The notes beneath the pieces were generated by a model, which worked only from the letters and a program-made list of their open reading frames with translations, made no database searches and had not been told where the DNA came from. The position numbers and the translations under genes are program-made. From DATFPQ01 sp035264765 (lineage in GTDB: Bacteria; Actinomycetota; Actinomycetes; Actinomycetales; Angustibacteraceae), in assembly GCA_035264765.1 (NCBI GenBank), contig DATFPQ010000123.1, positions 1-15,127 of the forward strand: a stretch of 15,127 bases of DNA, written 5' to 3'. Below are positions 7,110 to 13,942 of this stretch, piece after piece. The stretch's first letter is position 1. Each line of letters opens with the position of its first letter.

Positions 7110-7915
7110 GGCAGCCCCTCCGGGACCGGCTCCCAGGCCGGCTCGCGCACCGTCTCGCGCAGCGCCTCGCGCACCGGCTCGCGCGGCGCCCGGCGCGGAC
7201 GGTTCCGCTCGCGCACCGGTAGGACGACACGTCCGGCGTCCAGCTCGACCGCGCGATCCACCAGCCCGTCCGCGGGCGCCTCGTGGCTGGCCAGCAGCAC
7301 CGTCCGGCCGAGGGTGCGAGCTCGCGTGAGCAGGTCGTCGACGATCGCCCGGGCGTCGACGTCGAGCCCGGCATAGGGCTCGTCCAGTAGCAGGAGGTCG
7401 GCGTCACGCATGGCCGCCCGGGCCAGAGCGAGTCGCTGCCGCATGCCCTGCGAGAACGCGCCCACCCGCACGTCGCCGACGGCGTCCAGGCCCGTCATGG
7501 CCAGCGCGCCGGGCACCGCGCGAGGGTCGAGGCCATAGAGCGCGCAGGTGAAGCGAAGGTTCTCGGCGGCGGTCAGGTCGGCGTACAGCCGGGTCTGGTG
7601 GCCGAGGTACTCCACGCGCGCGCGGATCCGGTCCCGAGCTCGCACCAGGTCGTCGCCGAGGACTGTGCCGGTGCCGAACGTCGGGGACAGCGCGGTGGCG
7701 ACGACTCGCAGCAGGGTCGACTTGCCGGACCCGTTCGGTCCCCGCAGCCACACGGTCTCGCCCACCACGACGTCCAGCGAGACGGCCGAGATCGCCGGCA
7801 GGCCGTCGAACAGCCGGGTGACGTCGCGCAGCGACACGGCCGCGTCCGAGGGCTCGGGCCCCGGCGTCCCGGCGCGGTGGGCTCGGCTACGTGCCGGCTC
7901 TGGCTGGTGTGCCAT
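7106..7915 (-). CDS. ccmA: CcmA, ATPase subunit of the Ccm ABC transporter
   Basis: CcmA is the cytoplasmic ATPase that drives release of heme-loaded CcmE. Counting from the ATG at 7915 (269 residues), it has Walker A GPNGSGKST (59-67), a Q-loop in GHQ (105-107), the CcmA-type signature FSQGMRQRLALARA (154-167), Walker B LLLLDEP (174-180) and the H-loop His211. Family members are about 200-230 residues; this one has an N-terminal extension of about 25 residues and a charged repeat tail after about 232. The GTG directly before the ATG (7918) is an equal candidate, because AGAGGGAG lies 5-8 bases upstream; the frame is open to a GTG at 7942, but that start has no ribosome binding site. It is the first gene of the minus-strand ccm run and diverges from ccdA. 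Confidence 0.93.
   Translation of the reverse strand: MAHQPEPARSRAHRAGTPGPEPSDAAVSLRDVTRLFDGLPAISAVSLDVVVGETVWLRGPNGSGKSTLLRVVATALSPTFGTGTVLGDDLVRARDRIRARVEYLGHQTRLYADLTAAENLRFTCALYGLDPRAVPGALAMTGLDAVGDVRVGAFSQGMRQRLALARAAMRDADLLLLDEPYAGLDVDARAIVDDLLTRARTLGRTVLLASHEAPADGLVDRAVELDAGRVVLPVRERNRPRRAPREPVREALRETVREPAWEPVPEGLP
7141..7188 (-). repeat. 12-bp tandem repeat in the ccmA tail
   Basis: Four imperfect 12-base units (plus strand GCTCGCGCACCG, TCTCGCGCAGCG, CCTCGCGCACCG, GCTCGCGCGGCG) encode four RE-containing units, REPV, REAL, RETV and REPA, at about residues 245-260 of CcmA. The tail lies outside the ATPase core and would be a charged, possibly helical extension. Unit length is a multiple of three, so copy changes keep the frame. 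Confidence 0.75.
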
Positions 7916-7950
7916 CACGGCCGCTCCCTCTAGCGCCAACACGGGTCGTA

Positions 7951-8019
7951 TTTAGAGGCACGGTAGGACTCCCTCCGGCCCGGGTCAACGCCTCAGCCCT
8001 TCCGCGCGCTACTTCTAAA
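7951..8019. promoter_or_regulatory. Inverted TTTAGA...TCTAAA pair between ccmA and ccdA
   Basis: TTTAGA (7951-7956) and TCTAAA (8014-8019) are perfect inverted six-mers, 63 bases centre to centre, in the divergent ccmA/ccdA region. The first lies just downstream of the predicted ccmA -10. The second lies 33 bases before the ccdA start. A similar CTCTATAAA stands just downstream of the -10 of the di-heme gene. They may be binding sites of one regulator or parts of A/T-rich promoters; six-base matches alone are weak evidence. Confidence 0.35.
7960..7988 (-). promoter_or_regulatory. Candidate promoter of ccmA
   Basis: TTGACC (7988-7983), a 17-base spacer, and TACCGT (7965-7960) fit a housekeeping-type actinobacterial promoter. 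Transcription would start near 7953, about 38 bases before the chosen ccmA start. This is the same geometry as the candidate promoter of the di-heme gene. Confidence 0.55.
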
Positions 8020-8040
8020 GTGCACACTGATCGTTGCTAG

Positions 8041-8046
8041 AGGAGG
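8041..8046 (+). promoter_or_regulatory. Ribosome binding site of ccdA
   Basis: A perfect AGGAGG lies five bases before GTG 8052. It decides the start: the longer frame from TTG 8034 would place this site inside the coding region. Confidence 0.8.
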
Positions 8047-8051
8047 TGGGC

Positions 8052-8801
8052 GTGGCCCTCGTCGAGTACGCCGTGGCGGTCGGTGGCGGCGTGGTGTCGT
8101 TCCTGTCGCCCTGCGTGCTGCCGCTGGTGCCGGTCTACCTGTCGGTGTCGACCGGGCTGGGGATGTCCGAGCTGGAGTCGGGTGGACGCCGGCGCGCTGC
8201 GACGGTGCTGCGGGGCACCGGGCTGTTCGTCGCCGGCTTCGCCGCGGTTTTCGTGGCCCTGGGCTCCTCGGCCACCGCGATCGGGACCCTGCTCGCGCGC
8301 CACCAGGTTCCGCTCACCCGCGCCGGCGGGGTGCTGGTCGCCGCCATGGGGCTGCTTCTGCTCGCCGGCACCTGGTGGGCCGCCGGGCCGGCCTCGCGCG
8401 ACGTCCGCTTCCATCCCCGGCGGGTGCAGTGGCGGGTCTGGGGGCCGCCCGTGTCCGGCGCGGCCTTCGCCTTCGGCTGGACCCCGTGCATCGGTCCGGT
8501 GCTCGGATCGGTGCTCACCGTGGCGGCCCAGCAGGAACGGGCCGCGGAGGGCGGGGCGCTGCTGCTGCTGTACTCGGTGGGGCTGGGAGTCCCGTTCGTC
8601 CTCACCGGCCTGGCGTTCTCGCGTGGGCTGCTCGCGCTCCGTTGGGCGCGGCGGCACTCGCTGAGCCTGGTCCGTGCGAGCGCGCTGCTGCTCACCGCGT
8701 ACGGCGTGCTGCTCGCCATGGAGGGGCTGACGTGGGTGACCGGCCAGCTGCAGCAGGCGGTGGTGGCGGCGCACCTGGAGAGGCTGCTCACGCTCGGCTG
8801 A
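8052..8801 (+). CDS. ccdA: CcdA-type thiol-disulfide transporter
   Basis: CcdA is a six-helix membrane protein that passes electrons from cytoplasmic thioredoxin to extracytoplasmic thiol proteins. The 249-residue product carries both family cysteine motifs, SFLSPCVLPLVP (Cys21) and FGWTPCIGPVLGS (Cys146), in the two halves of the protein. Other helices are visible around 55-75, 85-110, 160-185 and 205-228. The likely electron acceptors are CcmG (CxxC) and, through it, CcmH, both encoded in the divergent ccm run; this makes CcdA the functional stand-in for DsbD. The GTG start is set by AGGAGG five bases upstream. The promoter is not clear: TAAAGT (8016-8021) could be a -10, but no convincing -35 precedes it. 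Confidence 0.93.
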   Translation: MALVEYAVAVGGGVVSFLSPCVLPLVPVYLSVSTGLGMSELESGGRRRAATVLRGTGLFVAGFAAVFVALGSSATAIGTLLARHQVPLTRAGGVLVAAMGLLLLAGTWWAAGPASRDVRFHPRRVQWRVWGPPVSGAAFAFGWTPCIGPVLGSVLTVAAQQERAAEGGALLLLYSVGLGVPFVLTGLAFSRGLLALRWARRHSLSLVRASALLLTAYGVLLAMEGLTWVTGQLQQAVVAAHLERLLTLG

Positions 8802-8803
8802 AC

Positions 8804-8828
8804 CGTGCCGGACGCGCTCCGGTGCACG
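8804..8828. terminator. Small hairpin between convergent ccdA and regulator
   Basis: CCGGA and TCCGG form a five-base stem around a CGCGC loop, with CGTG/CACG pairing continued across a bulge. It fits in the 30 bases between the stops of the convergent genes and could act as a bidirectional terminator. There is no T-tract, so this is weak. Confidence 0.35.
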
Positions 8829-8831
8829 AGC

Positions 8832-9650
8832 TCAGGTAGCGCCGCCGCCTTCCGGCTCTGCGCCACCGCTGGGACCTCCGCCGGCCGGCCCCAGCGTCAC
8901 GCAGCAGTACCCCTCGCGGGGGTCGAGCCGTGCGCTCAGCCCGGTGTCGCCGAACGCCTCCACCGCCGAGCTCAGCAGGTGGACGTTGAGGTCGCAGACG
9001 AGCTCGCGGTGCTGCTGGGACAACCGGTGGAACGGACAGTTGCGCAGGAACACCGTTCCGTCGCCGAGCACCGGCTCGTAGCCATGCTCGGCGAGAACCT
9101 CGACCACCACGTCCCGACGCGCGTGCGGATCGGTCTCGTCGTCCCGGGCCGCGAGCTCCCGCATCTCCTCGGCGAAGTGCCGGCCCTCGGCGGCCGCCTC
9201 CTGCTGCACGGCGGTCAGGACGTCGGTCTTCTCCGAGCTCGCCGTGAGCACCGCTCGGGCAAGCAGCTCACCGGCCAGCTCGTAGTCACGTGGCGGCAGC
9301 GTCACGACGACGTCCCGCGGGGCCCGCCGGTACAGCTTCGCGGGGCGTCCCGCGCCAGGCCCGGTCCGGTCGGTGAGCCGCCGGTACGTGATCGCCAGGA
9401 GCCCTGCATCGACCAGCCGGTCCAAGTGGTGCGCAGCCGTGGCCCGCGGCAGTCCGGCGGCGTCGGCCACCTGGTCCCTGCTCACCCAGTCATCCATCTC
9501 GACGACCTGCTCGTACAGCGACCGGCGGGTGGGCTCGGCAAGCGCTCCCACCACCGCCACGTGGTCCACAGGTGCCGGCGGCGGCTGCCCATCGTTCTCC
9601 GATATGCCGGCCACGTCGAAGGAGTGTGTCACGCCGGGACGTCCGGGCAC
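8832..9650 (-). CDS. SufR-like winged-helix regulator with Cys cluster (COG2345 type)
   Basis: The 272-residue protein has an ArsR-type winged helix at about residues 30-108 (ALAEPTRRSLYEQV, then WVSRDQVADAAGL and ATAAHHLDRLVDAGLL). A regulatory domain follows, ending in NCPFHRLSQQH (Cys205), ELVCDLN (Cys219) and REGYCCVTL (Cys249, Cys250). This cysteine pattern resembles SufR and related regulators, which bind an Fe-S cluster and sense redox or iron state; cluster binding here is inferred. The tail is Gly/Pro-rich. The gene starts 16 bases after the ABC transporter ATPase on the same strand, so it may be co-transcribed with the importer, and it is convergent with ccdA. No suf genes are nearby, which argues against SufR itself. 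The GTG at 9650 lacks a clear ribosome binding site; GTG 9632 is another choice. Confidence 0.82.
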   Translation of the reverse strand: MPGRPGVTHSFDVAGISENDGQPPPAPVDHVAVVGALAEPTRRSLYEQVVEMDDWVSRDQVADAAGLPRATAAHHLDRLVDAGLLAITYRRLTDRTGPGAGRPAKLYRRAPRDVVVTLPPRDYELAGELLARAVLTASSEKTDVLTAVQQEAAAEGRHFAEEMRELAARDDETDPHARRDVVVEVLAEHGYEPVLGDGTVFLRNCPFHRLSQQHRELVCDLNVHLLSSAVEAFGDTGLSARLDPREGYCCVTLGPAGGGPSGGAEPEGGGAT

Positions 9651-9666
9651 CCGAACAGCGCGCTGC

Positions 9667-10428
9667 TCAGAGCCGCCCGGCGTCCACCACCCGGCGCAGG
9701 AACTGACGGGTTCGCTCCTGGCGTGGTGCGCCGAGCACCTGCTCGGGCGGCCCGGCCTCGTGCACGCGCCCGCCGTCCAAGAACACGACCTCGTCCGCTA
9801 CGTCCCGTGCGAACGCCATCTCGTGGGTAGCCAGCACCATGGTCATGCCCTCGCTCCCGAGGTCGCGCAGCAGCTCCAGCACCTCGCCGACCAGCTCGGG
9901 GTCCAGGGCACTGGTGACCTCGTCCAGCAGCAGCAGCCGCGGCTGGGTCATCAGGGCGCGGGCGATGGCGACCCGCTGCTGCTGGCCACCGGACAGCTCG
10001 TCCGGCCACGAGCGTGCCTTCTCCGCCAGCCCCACCCGGCGCAGGGTCTCGACCGCGTCGTGCTCGGCCCGCTCGCGCGGGACGCCGTGCACGCGGCGGG
10101 GCGCCAGGGTGAGGTTGTCCAGGACCCGCAGGTGCGGGAACAGGTTGTAGGCCTGGAACACGATGCCGATCCGGGACCTGACCTCGTCGGCGTCCACCCG
10201 AGGGTCGGTGACGTCGCGCCCGTCCAGCAGGACCACGCCGTCGTCCACCGGCTCCAGCAGGTCGATGCACCGCAGCAGCGTGGACTTGCCTGAGCCGGAC
10301 GCGCCGATCAGCGCGGTGGTCCGGTGCGCGTGCACGTCGAGGTTCAACCCGTCCAGGACGACGCTTGCACCGTAGACCTTGCGCAGCCCGCGGACCCGCA
10401 GCAGCGGCGCGCCGGCCGACTCGTTCAC
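9667..10428 (-). CDS. Polar amino acid ABC importer, ATPase
   Basis: This is a GlnQ/HisP-class ATPase of 253 residues that powers uptake through the adjacent permease. It has Walker A GASGSGKST (42-50), a Q-loop FQAYNLFPH (Gln92), signature LSGGQQQR (145-152), Walker B LLLLDE (165-170) and the H-loop His202 in ATHEMAFA. The FQxxNLFPH and LDEVTSALDPELV patterns are typical of the polar amino acid group. The frame is open far upstream, but the GTG at 10428 is chosen because it overlaps the permease stop (GTGA) and begins just before the first beta strand. Substrate cannot be read from this subunit. Confidence 0.93.
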   Translation of the reverse strand: MNESAGAPLLRVRGLRKVYGASVVLDGLNLDVHAHRTTALIGASGSGKSTLLRCIDLLEPVDDGVVLLDGRDVTDPRVDADEVRSRIGIVFQAYNLFPHLRVLDNLTLAPRRVHGVPRERAEHDAVETLRRVGLAEKARSWPDELSGGQQQRVAIARALMTQPRLLLLDEVTSALDPELVGEVLELLRDLGSEGMTMVLATHEMAFARDVADEVVFLDGGRVHEAGPPEQVLGAPRQERTRQFLRRVVDAGRL

Positions 10429-11285
10429 GGCACCCCGCCTGCGCCCTGCCACCCCTGCCGCCGTGCGACCCGGTCGGTGAGCCGGGTCAGCGGGATGGTG
10501 AGCAGCACGAAGAACACCCCGGCCACGACGTACGGCGTGAAGCTGGCGTACGTCGCCTGCTTGATCTGGGCGGCCCGCACCGCGTCGATCACCCCGAGGA
10601 TCGAGATGAGGCCGGAGTCCTTCTGCAGGCTGACCAGGTCGTTGAGCAGCGGTGGGACGACGCGCCGCACGGCCTGCGGGAGGACGACGCGGCGCATCGT
10701 CTGGGCGTAGGACAGGCCGAGCCCCCGGGCGGCGAGCTGCTGGCTCGGGTGCACGGACTCGATGCCGGCCCGGAACACCTCCGCGACGTACGAGGTGTAC
10801 GTCAGGACGAGGGCGACCCCGCCGTAGAAGATCACGCTCGACGGCATGCCCTGCAGCCGCAGTCCGGGAACCCCGAAGCCGACGAGCAGCAGCACGAGCA
10901 GCAGCGGCATCCCGCGGAACAGGTCGACGTAGGCGGTGGCGAACGCGCGCAGCGGGAAGAAGACCGGGCCGCGCAGAGTGCGCATGACGGCGACGGCCAT
11001 GCCGAGCACGAGGATCGCGACGGCGCACACCGCCATGACCCGCACGTTGAGCCACAGGCCGACCAGCACGTCTGGTGCGGACGCCTTGGCGACGTCCCAG
11101 TCCAGGAAGCTCGAGCGCACCCGCGGCCAGCCTGGACTCGTGACCACGCCGCCGACGACGAGTGTCGCGACGACGACGGTGCTGACCAGGCCGACCAGGG
11201 CCGATCGGACGGCGCGGCCGCGACGGTAGGCCAGCCGGTCGAGCTGGACGGCGGACGGCTGGTAGGCCGCGGCCGTCTGGGTCAT
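10425..11285 (-). CDS. Polar amino acid ABC importer, permease
   Basis: This is an HisM/GlnM-type membrane subunit of 286 residues. An N-terminal helix (about 28-48) and a short extracytoplasmic stretch precede the family's permease domain with about five helices (from about 72). The EAA loop that contacts the ATPase is visible at about 170-207 (VFRAGIESVHPSQQ, then AARGLGLSY and VVLPQAVRR). One permease gene is present, so the transporter would be a homodimer. Seven bases separate it from the binding protein gene, and its stop overlaps the ATPase start. The ATG at 11285 is well supported by this spacing. Confidence 0.93.
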   Translation of the reverse strand: MTQTAAAYQPSAVQLDRLAYRRGRAVRSALVGLVSTVVVATLVVGGVVTSPGWPRVRSSFLDWDVAKASAPDVLVGLWLNVRVMAVCAVAILVLGMAVAVMRTLRGPVFFPLRAFATAYVDLFRGMPLLLVLLLVGFGVPGLRLQGMPSSVIFYGGVALVLTYTSYVAEVFRAGIESVHPSQQLAARGLGLSYAQTMRRVVLPQAVRRVVPPLLNDLVSLQKDSGLISILGVIDAVRAAQIKQATYASFTPYVVAGVFFVLLTIPLTRLTDRVARRQGWQGAGGVP

Positions 11286-11292
11286 CGGGCGC

Positions 11293-12168
11293 TCACTTCA
11301 GCTCGGGCGCACCGGCGGTGTCGGTGAGCCACTGCGTCTCCAGCCGCTGCAGGGTGCCGTCGGCCCGCAGCGCGTCCACCGCCTGGGACACGCAGGCCGT
11401 CAGCGAGCTGCCCTTGTCCAGCACCATGCCGAACTGCTCTGGCTTGCCGGTGACCGGCAGCTGGCCCACCAGCTTGCCGTCGTCCAGGTCCGCCGCCGCC
11501 AGGAACAGGCCAGTCGGCAGGTCGACGACGAGCGCGTCGATCTGGCCGTTCTGCAGGGCCGCCTTGGCGTCGTCGTTGGTGTTGTAGACGGCGACGGCCT
11601 GCTCGGGCGCGATCTGGTCCTTGGCGGCGGTGTAGCTCGTGGTGCCGACCTGGGCGCCGAGCTTGACCTTCTTCAGCTGGGCGAGCGTGGTGGCGTCGGC
11701 GGCCTTGCTGCCCTTGACGGTCACGACGGACTGCGCCACGTCGTAGTAGCCGCTCGAGAAGTCCAGGTTCTTCTTGCGCTCCTCGGTGATGGAGATCTGG
11801 TTGATGTCGACGTCGAAGGTCTTGGGGCCCGGGGCGATGGCGCTGTTGAAGCTGACCACGGACCACTTGACGGCCTCGGGCGCGTACCCGAGCCGCTTCG
11901 CCACCGCGTACGCGACGGCGGACTCGTAGCCCTTGCCGTTGCTCGGGTCGTCGCCGCTGAACCACGGTTCGTACGCCGGCTTGTCGGTTCCCACGGTGAG
12001 CGTGCCGGGCGTGCGGGTCTTCATCGTGTCGGGGGAGCAGGACGCCGACGAGGACGCGGACCCGGAGGCGGGGGACGTCCCGGGCGCGGCGGACTCGTCG
12101 GCGGGGGCGCAGGCGGCGAGCGCGCCGAGGGTCACGGCGGCGGCGAGAACGGGCAGGCGGCGAGGCAT
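11293..12168 (-). CDS. Amino acid-binding lipoprotein of the ABC importer
   Basis: The 291-residue protein has a lipoprotein signal with the lipobox LAAC at Cys20, so it would be anchored to the outer face of the membrane. A Ser/Ala/Pro-rich linker (about 21-45) leads to a family 3 solute-binding domain (about 54-283). Typical marks are GTLTVGTDKPAYEPW, FDVDINQISITEERKK with the conserved Arg for the substrate carboxylate, and VGTTSYTAAKDQI. The substrate is an amino acid of unknown kind. The ATG at 12168 has GGAG seven bases upstream and gives a proper signal; the longer open frame upstream runs through non-coding sequence. It is the first gene of the importer operon. Confidence 0.93.
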   Translation of the reverse strand: MPRRLPVLAAAVTLGALAACAPADESAAPGTSPASGSASSSASCSPDTMKTRTPGTLTVGTDKPAYEPWFSGDDPSNGKGYESAVAYAVAKRLGYAPEAVKWSVVSFNSAIAPGPKTFDVDINQISITEERKKNLDFSSGYYDVAQSVVTVKGSKAADATTLAQLKKVKLGAQVGTTSYTAAKDQIAPEQAVAVYNTNDDAKAALQNGQIDALVVDLPTGLFLAAADLDDGKLVGQLPVTGKPEQFGMVLDKGSSLTACVSQAVDALRADGTLQRLETQWLTDTAGAPELK

Positions 12169-12387
12169 GGGTGCTCCAGGTCGAGGGATGGCTGGCGTCA
12201 GGATAGGTGCGGCTGCACACACGACCGGACACCAGTTCGGCGCCGTCTCACAGGTTGGGTCGGTCACATCACGGGCGGGTCCGATGCCTGGCACCGCCGT
12301 CCGCGTACAGGGTCGTCCGCTGCGGGTGATCCCAGCGCGCCGTCCACCCTGTCGAATGCGAAGCAACACCAGAAGGGACGGTGCCCC
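12169..12387. promoter_or_regulatory. Divergent intergenic region between importer and amidotransferase
   Basis: No gene is visible in these 219 bases. On the minus strand TATCCT (12205-12200) is a fair -10, about 32 bases before the binding-protein start; its -35 is poor. For the plus-strand amidotransferase, AAGGGA (near 12373-12378) is the ribosome binding site. No clear promoter or operator was found for it. Confidence 0.4.
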
Positions 12388-13269
12388 ATGTGCCGCTGGC
12401 TTGCCTACTCCGGATCGCCGGTCCTCATCGAGGACCTGCTGTACAAGCCCAAGCACTCACTGATCGTGCAGAGCATGCACGCCACGCTAGGGGTCGAACC
12501 CACCAACGGTGACGGCTTCGGCCTGGGCTGGTACGGCGACCGCGAGACGCCGGGGCTGTTCCGCAGCACCGAGCCCGCCTGGAACGACCGCAACCTCCGG
12601 GACGTCGCCGCCCAGATGACCTCTCCGTGCGTGCTGGCACACATCCGCGCCTCGACCGGCACGGCGGTCCAGGCCACCAACTGCCACCCCTTCCGGCACG
12701 GCCGGTGGCTGTGGATGCACAACGGCCTGATCAACAGTTTCCGGGCCGTGAAGCGGGACCTGATGCTGGCGGTGGACCCGTCCCTCTATGCCGACGTCGA
12801 AGGTTCCACCGACTCGGAGGTGCTGTTCTACCTCGCGCTGTCGTTCGGCCTGGAGGACGACGCGCCGGCCGCCGTCGCCCGTGCGATTGGGCTCGTCGAA
12901 GCCACCGGGCGCGACCATGGTGAGCCGTTCCCGATGCAGGGCACGATCGCCACGACCGACGGCGAGACGGTGTACGCGTTCCGCTACTCCAGCGAGGTCC
13001 GCTCGCGCTCCCTGTTCCGGAGCGCCGACGTCTCCACGCTTCGCGCGCAGTACCCGGACAACCCGCTGCTGGACGAGCTGTCCGACGCCTCTCGTCTGGT
13101 CGTGTCCGAGCCACTCGGCGACCTCCGGGGTGCGTGGCGAGAGGTCCCCGAGTCGACGTGCGTGGTGATCCGGGACGGCGCCGAGGAACTGCGCCCCTTC
13201 ATCCCCATCGCTCCGGCGCCCGTGCCCATTCCCGGGCAGGCCAGCGGATCTCGTGAGGTCGTCGGCTGA
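12388..13269 (+). CDS. Class II glutamine amidotransferase-like protein (YafJ/EgtC type)
   Basis: The 293-residue protein begins MCRWLAYSG. After removal of Met, Cys2 becomes the N-terminal nucleophile that hydrolyses the glutamine amide in class II amidotransferases. Other fold motifs are GDGFGLGWY (41-49), HIRASTG (85-91), NCHPF (98-102) and WMHNGLINSF (109-118). There is no attached synthase domain, so it resembles the stand-alone YafJ/EgtC group. EgtC acts in ergothioneine synthesis as a gamma-glutamyl hydrolase, but no egtB or egtD lies in this window and the substrate is unknown. The C-terminal tail (about 265-293) is Pro-rich. It lies divergent to the amino acid importer. The ATG is fixed by the need for Cys at position 2. 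Confidence 0.9.
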   Translation: MCRWLAYSGSPVLIEDLLYKPKHSLIVQSMHATLGVEPTNGDGFGLGWYGDRETPGLFRSTEPAWNDRNLRDVAAQMTSPCVLAHIRASTGTAVQATNCHPFRHGRWLWMHNGLINSFRAVKRDLMLAVDPSLYADVEGSTDSEVLFYLALSFGLEDDAPAAVARAIGLVEATGRDHGEPFPMQGTIATTDGETVYAFRYSSEVRSRSLFRSADVSTLRAQYPDNPLLDELSDASRLVVSEPLGDLRGAWREVPESTCVVIRDGAEELRPFIPIAPAPVPIPGQASGSREVVG

Positions 13270-13333
13270 GCCGTGCCGCGCCGATCGGGGTTCGGTCCCT
13301 CGCGGTCGTGATGTCTCGCACCCCCGTCGGGCC

Positions 13334-13837
13334 GGGCAGACCCTTATCGCTGGGTGCGACGTAGGGCGACTATCTGAGGAGGACGTGCGGCGGGTCGTGG
13401 GTCTCGTTGCGGACGACGCGCACATCTTCGGGTCAGACCTGCGCGCGAACCTCGCGCTGGCGCTCCCGGGCGCTTCCGACGTGCAGCTCATCACGGCCTT
13501 GCGGGACGCATTCCTGGGGGAGTGGTACGACAGCCTGCCCGAGGGGCTGGACACCATCCTGGGCGAGGGTGGCTCGAGAGTCTCCGGCGGTGAGCGACGG
13601 CGCATCGCCCTGGCGCGGGCTCTGTTGGCCGGTTCGCCCGTTCTGGTTCTGGACGAGCCGACCGAGGGCTTGGACGAGGCCACGGCCGAGGGGGTGATGA
13701 CCGACCTGCTGCGCTCCGCGCGGGGGCGTACCGTCCTGCTCCTGACCCACCGCACCGAGGGCCTGAAGCTCGTCGACGAGGTGCTCGAGCTCAGGTCAGG
13801 CCGGCTGTCCCGTGCCCGTCTCACCACATACGGGTGA
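13334..13837 (+). pseudogene. Truncated CydC-like ABC exporter ATPase remnant
   Basis: From about 13334 the frame matches the second half of an ABC exporter nucleotide-binding domain of the CydC type. Visible parts are LSEEDVRRVVGLVADDAHIF (Q-loop region, with Asp where DAHIF is normally preceded by Gln), LPEGLDTILGEGG, signature VSGGERRRIALARALL, Walker B VLVLDEPTEGLD and H-loop LLTHR. The membrane domain and Walker A are missing, and sequence upstream shows no likeness to them, so ATP binding by this piece alone is unlikely. The frame is open from 13253 with no internal stop, so a short protein could still be made. The best-placed GTG (13385) has AGGAGG only two bases upstream, which is also simply codons for Glu-Glu. 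I judge it a gene relic, possibly retained. Confidence 0.6.
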
Positions 13838-13931
13838 CGCGGCTTCCCTTGGGGGGCAACTAGCGTCGGCGTTTGTCAGGAAGGAATCAAGCGTCGTCCG
13901 CGTCCGGCTCACCGGGCTCAGCGGCCGACAG

Positions 13932-13937
13932 AGGAGG
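13932..13937 (+). promoter_or_regulatory. Ribosome binding site deciding the DUF7144-type start
   Basis: AGGAGG is two bases from ATG 13940 and five bases from ATG 13943. The normal spacing favours the second ATG. Confidence 0.7.
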
Positions 13938-13942
13938 ACATG

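Noticed and set aside
11293..12456. A longer start for the amino acid-binding lipoprotein
   Set aside because: The extension would bury the lipoprotein signal and run across the divergent promoter region into the amidotransferase start.
13253..13333. The first 27 codons of the frame containing the ABC remnant
   Set aside because: They overlap the amidotransferase stop, have no ribosome binding site and show no likeness to ABC exporters.
13377..13387. AGGAGG plus GTG as a true start for the ABC remnant
   Set aside because: The spacing is only two bases, and AGGAGG is explained by the Ser-Glu-Glu-Asp codons conserved in the family. It cannot be excluded but is not supported.
12487..13827. A 446-codon open frame on the minus strand
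   Set aside because: It is antisense to the amidotransferase and the ABC remnant, both with clear protein motifs, and it shows no domain of its own.
13838..13942. Possible tRNA or small RNA between the ABC remnant and the DUF7144-type gene
   Set aside because: No cloverleaf, T-loop motif or strong terminator hairpin was found by eye.
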